Assembly: GCA_947452295.1 (NCBI GenBank)
Contig: CANGCK010000012.1
Location: forward strand, 1-64,000
Source: Sphingobacteriia bacterium
Lineage (GTDB): Bacteria > Bacteroidota > Bacteroidia > Chitinophagales > Chitinophagaceae
Direction of reading: 5' to 3'
DNA: 64,000 bases
The notes below the pieces were generated by a model, which was not told the DNA's origin, made no database searches, and saw nothing but the letters and a program-made list of their open reading frames with translations. The first letter of the stretch is position 1; each line of letters opens with the position of its first letter. Of this stretch, positions 1-6,890 are shown piece by piece. A program made the position numbers and the translations under genes.

Positions 1-1158
1 AATAATACTGCAAATACCATAGTTAAGAGAGATAGTGCTGGAAATTTTGCAGCCAATATTATCTCAGGTACATTGTCGGGAACAGCAACTAATGCTAACA
101 CTTTAGTTTATGCAAGAAATATCAATGGTGTATCATTTGATGGTAGTTCAGATATAACAGTAACTGCAGATGCAGGTACTTTAACCGGAACTACATTGGC
201 AAACAATGTAACAAATTCTAGTTTAACAAGTGTTGGTACTATAACAAATGGCACTTGGAGTGCTACATTAATAGATGTAACAAAAGGCGGAACGGGAACA
301 AATAACGGTTCTATCACAGGAACCGCTGCTTTAACTTTTACCGCAGGAGGAACTAATCAAAATGTTTCAATTTTAGCAAGTGGAACTGGAAGTGTTGGTG
401 TGGGAACGAATAGTCCAAGGAGTTCAGCTGCTTTAGATGTAAATTCAACAACACAAGGTTTTCTTCCACCGAGATTGTCAACCGATCAGAGAAATGCAAT
501 TGCTAATCCAGTTGAAGGGTTAACCATTTGGAATACCACAAATAAGCAACTGGAAGTTTATGACAGTCTTTATTGGGTAAATATGAATGGTAAATTAGTT
601 TCTAATTTAAATGTGGGAGATAGATACGGAGGAGGAATTGTGGCTTATATTTTTCTACCTGGTGACAATGGATATGTTGCGGGACAAACCCATGGGTTAA
701 TTGCAGCTATTGTTGATCAAACTACAGACGCGGGTGTTAAATGGTTCCCCAGTATTTTCTATGATGTAACCCAAACCCTTTTAGGACAAGGCCTAGACAA
801 TACTTTATCAATAATTGCAGCTTCAGGTGGCGCATCTTTGACAAATTTTGCTGCGGGACTTGCTAGCAGTTATAGGGGTGGGGGTTACACTGATTGGTAT
901 TTACCGAGCAAAGATGAATTAAATAAATTGTACCTAAATAGAGACATAATTGGCGGTTTTGCTACTTCTGGGCTTGCAGCATATTGGAGTTCGTCTCTAA
1001 AGGGAACCATTAATTTTAAAGATTTTACTGAGTTTGCTAAAGGAATCTCAAATGGATGGGTTCAGTTATTTTTTAGCAGTGGCGGAGATTTGGGAGGCCT
1101 ACAGAAGGAACTTGGTATTAGTAACGCAAGACGTGTTCGCGCAGTTAGAGTTTTTTGA
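1..1158 (+). CDS. C-terminal part of a large surface/tail-fibre-like protein with Lcl (DUF1566-type) C-terminus
   Basis: The frame is open from base 1, so the gene starts outside the window. The first in-window start-like codon (TTG at 73) is internal. The visible part begins with low-complexity Thr/Asn/Gly/Ser repeats (SGTATNANTL, INGVSFDGSSDITV, KGGTGTNNG) like those of phage tail fibres and Bacteroidota surface proteins. A linker with SSAALDVNSTTQGFLPPRLS follows; it is a frequent motif in secreted Bacteroidota proteins. The last ~175 residues (GGGIVAYIFLPGDNGYV, WYLPSKDELNKLY, YWSSS) match the Lcl/DUF1566 fold, which is often used for binding outside the cell. Role inferred: adhesin or surface display. 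No secretion-sorting domain is seen at the C-terminus. Confidence 0.8.
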   Translation, partial: NNTANTIVKRDSAGNFAANIISGTLSGTATNANTLVYARNINGVSFDGSSDITVTADAGTLTGTTLANNVTNSSLTSVGTITNGTWSATLIDVTKGGTGTNNGSITGTAALTFTAGGTNQNVSILASGTGSVGVGTNSPRSSAALDVNSTTQGFLPPRLSTDQRNAIANPVEGLTIWNTTNKQLEVYDSLYWVNMNGKLVSNLNVGDRYGGGIVAYIFLPGDNGYVAGQTHGLIAAIVDQTTDAGVKWFPSIFYDVTQTLLGQGLDNTLSIIAASGGASLTNFAAGLASSYRGGGYTDWYLPSKDELNKLYLNRDIIGGFATSGLAAYWSSSLKGTINFKDFTEFAKGISNGWVQLFFSSGGDLGGLQKELGISNARRVRAVRVF

Positions 1159-1381
1159 TTTTTTTATTTAATCAAGAAATATGTTATGGGTATAGGCATC
1201 TATTTATCGCTCTGTGTGAGGAAAATCTATTTTTAAACATCCAAATGCCCTGCGAATAAAAGTCTAAATTGATTTGCCGACAGACAATGTGGAGTTTTCA
1301 AACTAAGCCATTTTAAATAACTGATTATCTTTTTGGATGAATTACCTTAGTTGATTAAAAGATTGATTTTTAAATATAAAT

Positions 1382-2092
1382 ATGTCCATACATACATTAA
1401 AACCCTGTATACTATTTTTTGCTTTTCTATCCCTCTCCATGTTTTCATTGGGTCAAGATCGTTATAAAATAATGGCTGGGGACCCAAACGGTATTAATAA
1501 GTGGTACATGGGCAGACAAATTGCACAAGTAATGAGTCATTACGGAATAGATTGGCTTGAAAGGGAAGAAAGAGAAATGGAAGAAAATACTGCGCTATTA
1601 TTAAAAAATTTAGCCGTAAAACCAGGTATGGTTATTGCTGATATTGGAGCGGGTAGTGGCTACCATAGTGCATTACTTTCAAAAATGGTGGGAAGTGGTA
1701 AGGTTTTTGCAGTAGACGTTGAGCTAGAAATGATTGCTTACTTAAATGAAAGAATCAAGCGGGAAAAATTGTCACATATACTACCTGTATTGAGTTTAGA
1801 ACAAAAAGTATCATTACCAGAAAATACCATTGACCTGATGTTGTTAGTAGACGTATACCATGAATTTTCTTATCCTTATGAAATGACGTTATCGATGCGA
1901 GCTGCATTAAAACCTGGTGGTAAATTAGTGCTTGTAGAATTTAGGGCCGAAGATCCAACTGTACCAATTAAAACCATTCATAAAATGAGTGAAGCGCAGG
2001 CCATTAAAGAATTTAAATCTGCAGGTTTTACATTTGATAAAAACATAGATAATCTTCCATGGCAGCACTGCATGGTTTTTACAAAGCAGTAA
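1382..2092 (+). CDS. exported class I SAM-dependent methyltransferase
   Basis: A 236-residue protein. Residues 1-24 form a clear signal peptide ending FSLGQ. After a segment with YMGRQIAQVMSHYG and WLEREERE comes a Rossmann methyltransferase core with motif I DIGAGSG (87-93), an acidic residue after strand 2 (VDVELEM) and later LKPGGKLVLVEF. These are the usual SAM-binding elements of the methyltransferase-11/25 group. Substrate unknown. The oddity is the signal peptide, because SAM is cytoplasmic. Either the protein is periplasmic and non-enzymatic, or the hydrophobic N-terminus is an anchor. Relatives with the same MGRxIAxVM / WLER region occur in Bacteroidota and Planctomycetes (from memory). 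It stands alone, with 223 bases upstream. Confidence 0.8.
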   Translation: MSIHTLKPCILFFAFLSLSMFSLGQDRYKIMAGDPNGINKWYMGRQIAQVMSHYGIDWLEREEREMEENTALLLKNLAVKPGMVIADIGAGSGYHSALLSKMVGSGKVFAVDVELEMIAYLNERIKREKLSHILPVLSLEQKVSLPENTIDLMLLVDVYHEFSYPYEMTLSMRAALKPGGKLVLVEFRAEDPTVPIKTIHKMSEAQAIKEFKSAGFTFDKNIDNLPWQHCMVFTKQ

Positions 2093-2324
2093 TTTAACCA
2101 TAAGAAATCACCATCAACAATAAGCAAATTTGCACCATTCATTGAAACGGAATATTGTGAGCTTGCATCATCAGTAACCAAAACTATAGATAGGGCTTTT
2201 ACTAAGATGAATAGTCATTTGGAAAGACTTCTTTTCATATTTTTATTAATTTGTACTTTTAGGGAAGGATATTTTACTGAAATTTTTAATTATTATATTC
2301 AAATAGTACTTCATATATCATAAA

Positions 2325-2627
2325 ATGGTAGATAAATTATTAAAAACGGCATTAGGAAGACTACGAATTGTAGCATTTATTGAAGGATGTTCGTATTTAC
2401 TTTTAGGTTTTACGATGATTTTAAAATACAAATTTTTTATGCCACAGCCCAATTACATTGTTGGTTTGGCTCATGGAATGCTTTTTGTTCTTTACATCGT
2501 TTTACTGATTCAAGTTTCATTTTCATATCGCTGGAACATTCTCAAAACGTTTATGGCTTTTTTGGCTTCATTAATACCTTTTGGCACTTTTTATGCAGAT
2601 AAAGTACTTTTTAGACAATTTAATTAA
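2325..2627 (+). CDS. DUF3817 family integral membrane protein
   Basis: A 100-residue, very hydrophobic protein. The N-terminal stretch GRLRIVAFIEGCSYLLLGFTM followed by LKYKFFMPQPNYIVGLAHGMLFVLYIVLL is characteristic of the DUF3817 (TIGR03954) family, with roughly three membrane segments (about 15-35, 45-65 and 75-92). The C-terminus FGTFYADKVLF also fits. The function of the family is unknown. A different reading frame over the same bases is a shadow. It is flanked by about 230 bases upstream and 120 bases before the next gene, so it is probably transcribed alone. Confidence 0.8.
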   Translation: MVDKLLKTALGRLRIVAFIEGCSYLLLGFTMILKYKFFMPQPNYIVGLAHGMLFVLYIVLLIQVSFSYRWNILKTFMAFLASLIPFGTFYADKVLFRQFN

Positions 2628-2751
2628 TAAAGTATTTAAATCAACAACAGCGGAATTTTCACAATCAAGCGATGCGAATGCGAACGACCACTTGGGAGAT
2701 GCATTTTGGCTTTATTAAATTTCCGTTGTTTAAACATAAAAATGGAATAAA

Positions 2752-3921
2752 ATGACAGTTAAATATTTAAACTCGTTTAAAAGGGATCGGCTCTTACCGC
2801 TAGCATTTCCACTTCTAGTATTTCTTTTCTCCTGTTCAAAACATAGTAAACCTGTTTCACCCCCTTTAACCGGTACACCTGTGATTATGATAACCACCCT
2901 ATTAAAAAATCAAGGTATAATTTGGGGCTTTGATGTTCTGCCCAATGGTAACCTGCTATTTACGCAAAAAGAAGGAACTATGCGCTTGTTTGACACTACT
3001 ACGCAAAGCAATACAATGATTTCTGGGTTGCCTTCCAATATTTCAGCAACAGGGCAGGGGGGATTGCTAGATGTAGCTATTTCGCCAGATTATACTACAA
3101 GCCAAAGTGTATATGTAACTTATAGCATTACAGGCGGATTTCTGTCACTGGCAAGGTTCACGTTAAATGGAACTGCAGCTACCAATTGGCAGGTGTTGCA
3201 TACCACCGAGTCCGCTTCGACCTGGAATGGCCATTATGGAAGCCGTATTACCTTTGGACCTGATGGTAAATTGTATTGGAGTGTGGGAGAAGGTGGTGGT
3301 GGAAGCCTTGGTGGTGCTTCAAGCCCTCATCAAAATGGACAAAGACTAAATACGATTTGGGGCAAAATACATCGAATGAATCTTGATGGTACTGTACCAT
3401 CAGATAATCCGCTATTACCCGGCCAAGCTGCACGGTCCACTATATTCAGTTATGGCCATCGCAATCCGCAAGGCATGGCTTTTGAACCTTCAGCAAACCG
3501 ACTTTTTGTAAATGAACATGGACCAAGCGGTGGCTGCGAACTTAACCGCGTTCAAGCTGCAGAAAATTTTGGTTGGCCTTTGTACAGCAATGGCATTAAC
3601 TATAATGGAACTACCATTAGTAACGGGCATAATGCTGCGGGGATTGTGGCACCACTAAAAAGTTGGACGCCTGCATTCGCACCATCAGGTTTAACCTTTA
3701 TCAATCATCCTTCTTTTAGAGATTGGAATGGCAATTTGCTAATGGGTAGCCTTGTTCGCCGGCATTTACTTATGATAAAAATGACCAATGGTGTACCCAG
3801 CGATGAAACAATTTTGCTCGAAAACAATGGTCGCATAAGAAATGTAAAAATGGGCCCTGCTGGTAAAATTTATGTAAGCGTAGAGGATGGGGGTAGGTTG
3901 TTGTCTTTAAGTGCTAAATAG
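2752..3921 (+). CDS. PQQ-dependent sugar dehydrogenase (glucose/sorbosone dehydrogenase fold), lipoprotein
   Basis: A 389-residue protein with a lipoprotein signal: the hydrophobic stretch LLPLAFPLLVFLFSC carries a lipobox with Cys near residue 28. The mature part is a six-bladed propeller of the GSDH/YliI family: GFDVLPNGNLLFTQKEG, GGLLDVAISPDY, GRITFGPDGKLYWSVGE-like blades, YGHRNPQGMAF, VNEHGPSGGCELN and ENFGWP. The GHRNPQG and NEHGP motifs surround the PQQ/Ca2+ site in this family. It probably oxidises an aldose in the periplasm or at the outer membrane and passes electrons to the respiratory chain. No PQQ-synthesis genes are in the window, so the cofactor may be taken up or made elsewhere. 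Confidence 0.85.
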   Translation: MTVKYLNSFKRDRLLPLAFPLLVFLFSCSKHSKPVSPPLTGTPVIMITTLLKNQGIIWGFDVLPNGNLLFTQKEGTMRLFDTTTQSNTMISGLPSNISATGQGGLLDVAISPDYTTSQSVYVTYSITGGFLSLARFTLNGTAATNWQVLHTTESASTWNGHYGSRITFGPDGKLYWSVGEGGGGSLGGASSPHQNGQRLNTIWGKIHRMNLDGTVPSDNPLLPGQAARSTIFSYGHRNPQGMAFEPSANRLFVNEHGPSGGCELNRVQAAENFGWPLYSNGINYNGTTISNGHNAAGIVAPLKSWTPAFAPSGLTFINHPSFRDWNGNLLMGSLVRRHLLMIKMTNGVPSDETILLENNGRIRNVKMGPAGKIYVSVEDGGRLLSLSAK

Positions 3922-4192
3922 AATTCGTTTACCATTAATTTCCGAATGCTACTATGACGATGAAATCGGTATTACAATACAGATGCACTTTGAGTTTATT
4001 TGTTGGTGAGCAAAAAAACACCGTCAATGTTGAGTTTTACAGTGTTTCTTCATCTTAGTAGAGATCCCGCTGGGACTCTAAATATCCTCTTTGTCATGAA
4101 AATACCCCCTCAAATCGGGTCAAATCGGTCGTTTCCCATTTTGTAAAAACATAACTGATTACAAATCAACGCCTTCATTTTCTCAAAAAATC
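3922..4192. other. gene-free stretch with a small hairpin
   Basis: No convincing coding frame. The only local structure is a short hairpin at about 4062-4080 (GAG-A-TCCC / GGGA-CTC around GCT). A degenerate motif near 4096-4120 (GAAAATACCCCCTCAAATCG) resembles the repeat remnant at 6704-6741. The stretch leads into the first tRNA-like repeat and looks like the left edge of the accessory patch. Confidence 0.45.
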
Positions 4193-4235
4193 TTCATAAC
4201 CGGGAGGTTCCGGGTTCAAATCCCGATCTCGCTAC
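4193..4235 (+). repeat. tRNA-Met-like 3' half, copy 1
   Basis: The bases run from the anticodon loop (TTCATAA) through variable region, T arm (GGGTTCAAATCCC) and the 3' acceptor strand TCTCGCT plus A of a tRNA that would read AUG (CAU anticodon). No 5' half (D arm or AGCGAGA acceptor strand) lies upstream and the anticodon stem cannot form, so it is not a functional tRNA. The T stem has one C-A mismatch. Copies 2 and 3 lie 1.2 and 4.8 kb downstream in the same orientation. Such 3' halves are typical attachment-site scars of integrated elements. Confidence 0.7.
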
Positions 4236-4266
4236 AAAGCCTTCCCGATTTTTTGGGGAAGGCTTT
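4236..4266 (+). terminator. Rho-independent terminator after tRNA-like copy 1
   Basis: Perfect 11-bp stem AAAGCCTTCCC / GGGAAGGCTTT with a 9-base loop, followed by TTTTTA. It directly abuts the tRNA-like fragment, as expected if the original tRNA gene's own terminator moved with it. It also lies between that fragment and the convergent gene ending at 4274. Confidence 0.8.
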
Positions 4267-4273
4267 TTTATTG

Positions 4274-4846
4274 CTAATTGGTTTTATCAAATACAGTCTT
4301 CCAGGAACGCTCGCCATCCCATATATTTGATTTTGCAATGGCTTGAACAGTAATACGCTTACCATCATTACTTAATTTCCAAACCTCTGTTACGTTAGTA
4401 AATGCTTTTTTCATAACATTTACATGATAAGGTGTAGCAGCCATAAAATATACAATTGATTTAATTGTCATAGTTTGTCCATCAGCTGATAAGTCTAGAG
4501 TAAAAATTTTTTCGTTTCCTTGGCCATGATTTATTCGGCTTTCTTTACCATCGATGTTCAGCTTCTCCCTGCTTGTAGTATACTTTGCCTCTGGATTCGA
4601 GTTTGGATTTTCTATAATTAGAAAATTTGGCTTCTCCACTATTTTCATTGTTTTTGAATTCATACGGTCACCTTCCACATATGAGCAAAGAATATTTCCG
4701 CCTATACTTATTGGCTCTTTAGATTTCCATTCACCAGAAAATTTAGTTCGATAAGTAACATTTTTTTGTTTCGCTTCTAGTGTAAAGTAGATTACTCCTA
4801 TTAATAAAATAATTACACTGGATAAAATGTATCTTTTATTTTTCAT
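4274..4846 (-). CDS. hypothetical membrane-anchored protein
   Basis: A 190-residue protein that I do not recognise. Residues 7-24 (ILSSVIILLIGVIYFTLE) form one N-terminal membrane segment or uncleaved signal. The rest is soluble and beta-rich, with FSGEWKSKEPISIGG, KIFTLDLSADGQTMTIKS, TEVWKLSNDGKRITVQA and a final WKTVFDK. Repeated short strands ending in SADGQT/SNDGKR resemble lipocalin-like or DUF-type periplasmic beta-barrel domains, but I cannot name a family. It is the sole intact gene besides the nucleotidyltransferase between tRNA-like copies 1 and 2, so it is probably acquired cargo. Confidence 0.6.
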   Translation of the reverse strand: MKNKRYILSSVIILLIGVIYFTLEAKQKNVTYRTKFSGEWKSKEPISIGGNILCSYVEGDRMNSKTMKIVEKPNFLIIENPNSNPEAKYTTSREKLNIDGKESRINHGQGNEKIFTLDLSADGQTMTIKSIVYFMAATPYHVNVMKKAFTNVTEVWKLSNDGKRITVQAIAKSNIWDGERSWKTVFDKTN

Positions 4847-4877
4847 AAGGTTTTTATTAAATTCTTTTAGGCAATAA

Positions 4878-4961
4878 TTATTCGCTTAATAAACTGCTCA
4901 CTTCAGTTTGAAGAATTGCAATATGGTTAATTATTATTCCCCAAATGATTTCATTATCCAT
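4878..4961 (-). pseudogene. C-terminal stub of a HEPN (HepT-like, DUF86) toxin
   Basis: A 27-codon frame begins inside the last bases of the nucleotidyltransferase gene and ends at TAA (4878-4880). Its sequence begins MDNEIIWGIIINH and ends VSSLLSE. This matches the C-terminal helix of DUF86/HEPN proteins, where D-N-E-x-(I/V)-W-x-(I/V)-(I/V)-x-N-H is the conserved end. The preceding ~85-100 residues, including the RNase motif R-x4-6-H, are missing, so the toxin has been deleted almost precisely between the antitoxin stop and its own C-terminus. Recognition is by motif only. Confidence 0.6.
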
Positions 4962-5271
4962 AAACAAGTTCTTTGGTTTGATCTACCTCTTGTTTAAAAT
5001 AAGGGTTCTTGATAGCTTGCTGTTCCAATAAATCTACCGGACGCTTAAATATATCTTGTAATGAAAACTTAAAATCAAAGTAGTTATCTGCATAATCATT
5101 CACATCGATATCCTTAAAATCAACTATTAGGTCAATGTCGCTATCAGTATTGAAATTGGGAGTTAATACCGACCCAAAGGCATACAAGCTCCTGACCTTG
5201 TGGTTTGCACAAAGCTCATTAATTTCTTTTTTGTATGCAGAAAGCTTGTTCATATTTCTAATTGAATACAA
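4954..5271 (-). CDS. MNT-type minimal nucleotidyltransferase (MntA-like antitoxin)
   Basis: A 105-residue protein. The NTase fold motif is visible: AFGSVLTPNFNTDSDIDL gives G33-S34 and the metal Asp pair D45-x-D47, with a third Asp near residue 80 (RPVDLLE). This is the typical architecture of MntA antitoxins, which sit next to HEPN toxins (HepT) and AMPylate them. Start choice: M1 gives MYSIRNMNKL; M7 is an equally plausible start and would remove six residues. The partner toxin survives only as the overlapping C-terminal stub, so this antitoxin is probably an orphan remnant within the tRNA-flanked patch. Confidence 0.75.
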   Translation of the reverse strand: MYSIRNMNKLSAYKKEINELCANHKVRSLYAFGSVLTPNFNTDSDIDLIVDFKDIDVNDYADNYFDFKFSLQDIFKRPVDLLEQQAIKNPYFKQEVDQTKELVYG

Positions 5272-5438
5272 ATTTACTATTAATTCAATTAAGTCAGGAA
5301 TTAGCTAAAAGTTAGGTCAATTTTGGAACATTCATTGCGTGAGGAAACTTCCCAATTATTTCGTTTAAAATCGGTAAAATGTTCACTTTTGTAATTTTAA
5401 ACTATTGAATTTCAACAATGTAGGATTTCAGAATCCTT

Positions 5439-5479
5439 TTCATAACCCTGAGGTCTCGGGTCTAAATCCCGATCTCGCT
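5439..5479 (+). repeat. tRNA-Met-like 3' half, copy 2
   Basis: Starts at the anticodon loop TTCATAA and runs through CCCTGAGGTC, a perfect 5-bp T stem (TCGGG / CCCGA) and acceptor strand TCTCGCT. The T loop has T54-C instead of T-T (TCTAAAT), which would weaken a real tRNA. The upstream bases cannot supply the 5' half. Together with the following hairpin it is closely similar to copy 3 over about 80 bases, which shows that the tRNA end and its terminator were duplicated as a unit. Confidence 0.72.
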
Positions 5480-5490
5480 CAATGTAAATC

Positions 5491-5518
5491 AACCACTTAC
5501 GTTTATTCGTAGGTGGTT
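5491..5518 (+). terminator. Rho-independent terminator after tRNA-like copy 2
   Basis: Stem AACCACTTACG / CGTAGGTGGTT (11 bp, one T-G pair) with a 6-base loop and a run of T after it. The left arm and loop closely resemble those of the terminator at 9024-9051. Confidence 0.8.
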
Positions 5519-5520
5519 TT

Positions 5521-5724
5521 TTATTTTTCTACTTTGTTGTGGTTGGTCTTTATTTTAACTGCATCAGTTTTTATTTTATTTCTACCAACATCTTTTAATG
5601 CTTTGTCTAAAATCATTTCAATTTGTCCATTCACGCTTCTGAATTCATCTTCAGCCCATTTAGCTAATGCAGAAAAGGTTTCATCGTTAATTCTTAATAC
5701 AAATGTTTTTTTTGCTAATGACAT
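5521..5724 (-). CDS. Arc-type ribbon-helix-helix DNA-binding protein
   Basis: A 67-residue protein. Residues 5-45 (KKTFVLRINDETFSALAKWAEDEFRSVNGQIEMILDKAL) have the strand-helix-helix pattern of Arc/MetJ repressors: an alternating basic/hydrophobic beta strand, then two amphipathic helices with the conserved S-V-N-G-Q-I-E at the start of helix B. The C-terminal tail is Lys/Asn rich. It lies 16 bases downstream of the SPFH gene on the same strand, a pairing I recall from other Bacteroidota. Ribbon-helix-helix proteins bind short palindromes, and a perfect one lies just upstream of this two-gene unit, so autoregulation is a reasonable inference. Confidence 0.75.
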   Translation of the reverse strand: MSLAKKTFVLRINDETFSALAKWAEDEFRSVNGQIEMILDKALKDVGRNKIKTDAVKIKTNHNKVEK

Positions 5725-5740
5725 ACTTGTATTTTAAGGA

Positions 5741-6613
5741 TTAATAAAGGGTGCCAGTATTTAATACTGGAGATGCCGATTTTTCACCACAAAGTACCAC
5801 CATTAAATTACTTACCATTGCAGCTTTCTTATCGTCATCCAGCACTACTATGTCTTTTTCTGACAACATTGCTAATGCCATTTCAACCATACCCACTGCA
5901 CCTTCTACAATTTTAGTTCTTGCAGCTACAATCGCTGTGGCTTGTTGTCTTTGTAGCATAGCACCTGCAATTTCAGCAGCATAAGCTAAATGGCTAATTC
6001 TAGCCTCGGTCACAGTAATACCTGCTTTTATTAATCTTTCATTAAGTTCTTGTTCAAGCATTTCGATTACTTTTTCACCACCATCACGTAATGTTATTTG
6101 CGCATGTTCATCTTCAATATTATCATAAGGGTAACTTGTTGCTAAATGACGAACAGCTGCCTCACTTTGGTTTTTCATGTATTCATTAAAATTGGTAACA
6201 TCAAAAACTGCTTTATAAGTATCACTTACTTCATATAGTATAACTGCTGCAATTTCAATAGGGTTACCCAACTTATCATTTACTTTTAATTTAGTACTCT
6301 CCAAACTTTGAGAGCGAAGGGAAACTTTCAGCTTTGAATAAAAAGGATTTACAAACTGCAATCCGTTTTCCCTTACTGTTCCTACATATTTTCCAAAAAA
6401 AGTAAGTACAATGCTATAGTTTGGCTCCACCACCATTAATCCCCTCATTAAAAAAACAGCGAAAACAAGAAATAAAACGCCAAAGAAAATTATGCCTCCG
6501 CTTAGAGATGCGTTTTGTGCTGTAGTAATAATTCCATATAAACCAATAATAAAAGACAAAAGTGCTATTAAGGCTGCTTTATATCCGTTCATTGGGTTCA
6601 TTAACTTTTCCAT
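5741..6613 (-). CDS. SPFH/Band 7 (stomatin/prohibitin-like) membrane protein
   Basis: A 290-residue protein. Two N-terminal membrane helices (about residues 13-32 and 39-60) are followed by [33 protein letters not shown], the hallmark start of the SPFH domain. Next come [21 protein letters not shown] and [15 protein letters not shown], then a long Ala/Glu-rich helix ([28 protein letters not shown]). SPFH proteins form oligomeric cages that organise membrane domains and regulate membrane proteases. The acidic Arc-like gene downstream and a 31-bp palindrome 5 bases upstream of the start make a compact regulated unit. It may be cargo of the accessory patch. Confidence 0.85.
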   Translation of the reverse strand: MEKLMNPMNGYKAALIALLSFIIGLYGIITTAQNASLSGGIIFFGVLFLVFAVFLMRGLMVVEPNYSIVLTFFGKYVGTVRENGLQFVNPFYSKLKVSLRSQSLESTKLKVNDKLGNPIEIAAVILYEVSDTYKAVFDVTNFNEYMKNQSEAAVRHLATSYPYDNIEDEHAQITLRDGGEKVIEMLEQELNERLIKAGITVTEARISHLAYAAEIAGAMLQRQQATAIVAARTKIVEGAVGMVEMALAMLSEKDIVVLDDDKKAAMVSNLMVVLCGEKSASPVLNTGTLY

Positions 6614-6617
6614 AGTA

Positions 6618-6648
6618 GTTTTATGATATCAAAATGATATCATAAAAC
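6618..6648. promoter_or_regulatory. perfect 31-bp palindrome (operator candidate) before the SPFH gene
   Basis: Arms GTTTTATGATATCA and TGATATCATAAAAC pair perfectly over 14 bp around an AAA centre. Each arm also contains the self-complementary TGATATCA. It ends 4 bases from the SPFH start codon, so it would overlap the leader and probably the promoter. The candidate binder is the ribbon-helix-helix protein encoded downstream, or a GntR-type regulator elsewhere. Confidence 0.65.
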
Positions 6649-6703
6649 TAATCAATTTAAAAATAGTAGCAAAATTATATGCCTAATCAATAATTTAATT
6701 TCT

Positions 6704-6741
6704 TGTGTGAGGAAAACACCCCCTTAAATCGTGGGTTCTTT
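6704..6741. repeat. remnant of the tRNA-terminator repeat
   Basis: TTAAATCGTGGGTTCTTT at 6724-6741 is identical to the loop and right arm of the terminator at 9024-9051. It is preceded by GTGTGAGGAAAAC, a motif that also occurs near 1213 and, changed, near 5338. No tRNA-like part remains. It separates the SPFH pair from the M13 peptidase gene and so divides the patch into three units. Confidence 0.5.
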
Positions 6742-6890
6742 GCTACGTAAGATTTTTTTCATTTACCTTAGTTTAATCATGATATTCTTATAAATTGTGT
6801 ATAGTATAAATATATTGTGAATTAAAGGTTTCATTTTTTTTTATCTGTACTGTAACATCAAGTAACTAATTTTTACAAAAGCTAACTTAT

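Noticed and set aside
1978..2181. Reverse-strand 67-codon frame covering the end of the methyltransferase gene and the gap after it
   Set aside because: It mostly overlaps the real gene and the free part shows no recognisable protein motif.
2387..2602. Second frame inside the DUF3817 gene
   Set aside because: Shadow frame; the other frame matches the DUF3817 pattern over its full length.
2643..2730. Imperfect inverted repeat (AACAAC..GGAATTT / AAATTTCCGTTGTT) after the DUF3817 gene, possible small mobile element
   Set aside because: The arms do not align without gaps, there is no target duplication, and the spacer shows no other feature.
4193..4235. Functional tRNA-Met gene
   Set aside because: No D arm, no anticodon stem and no 5' acceptor strand can be found upstream; the same holds for the copies at 5439 and 8971.
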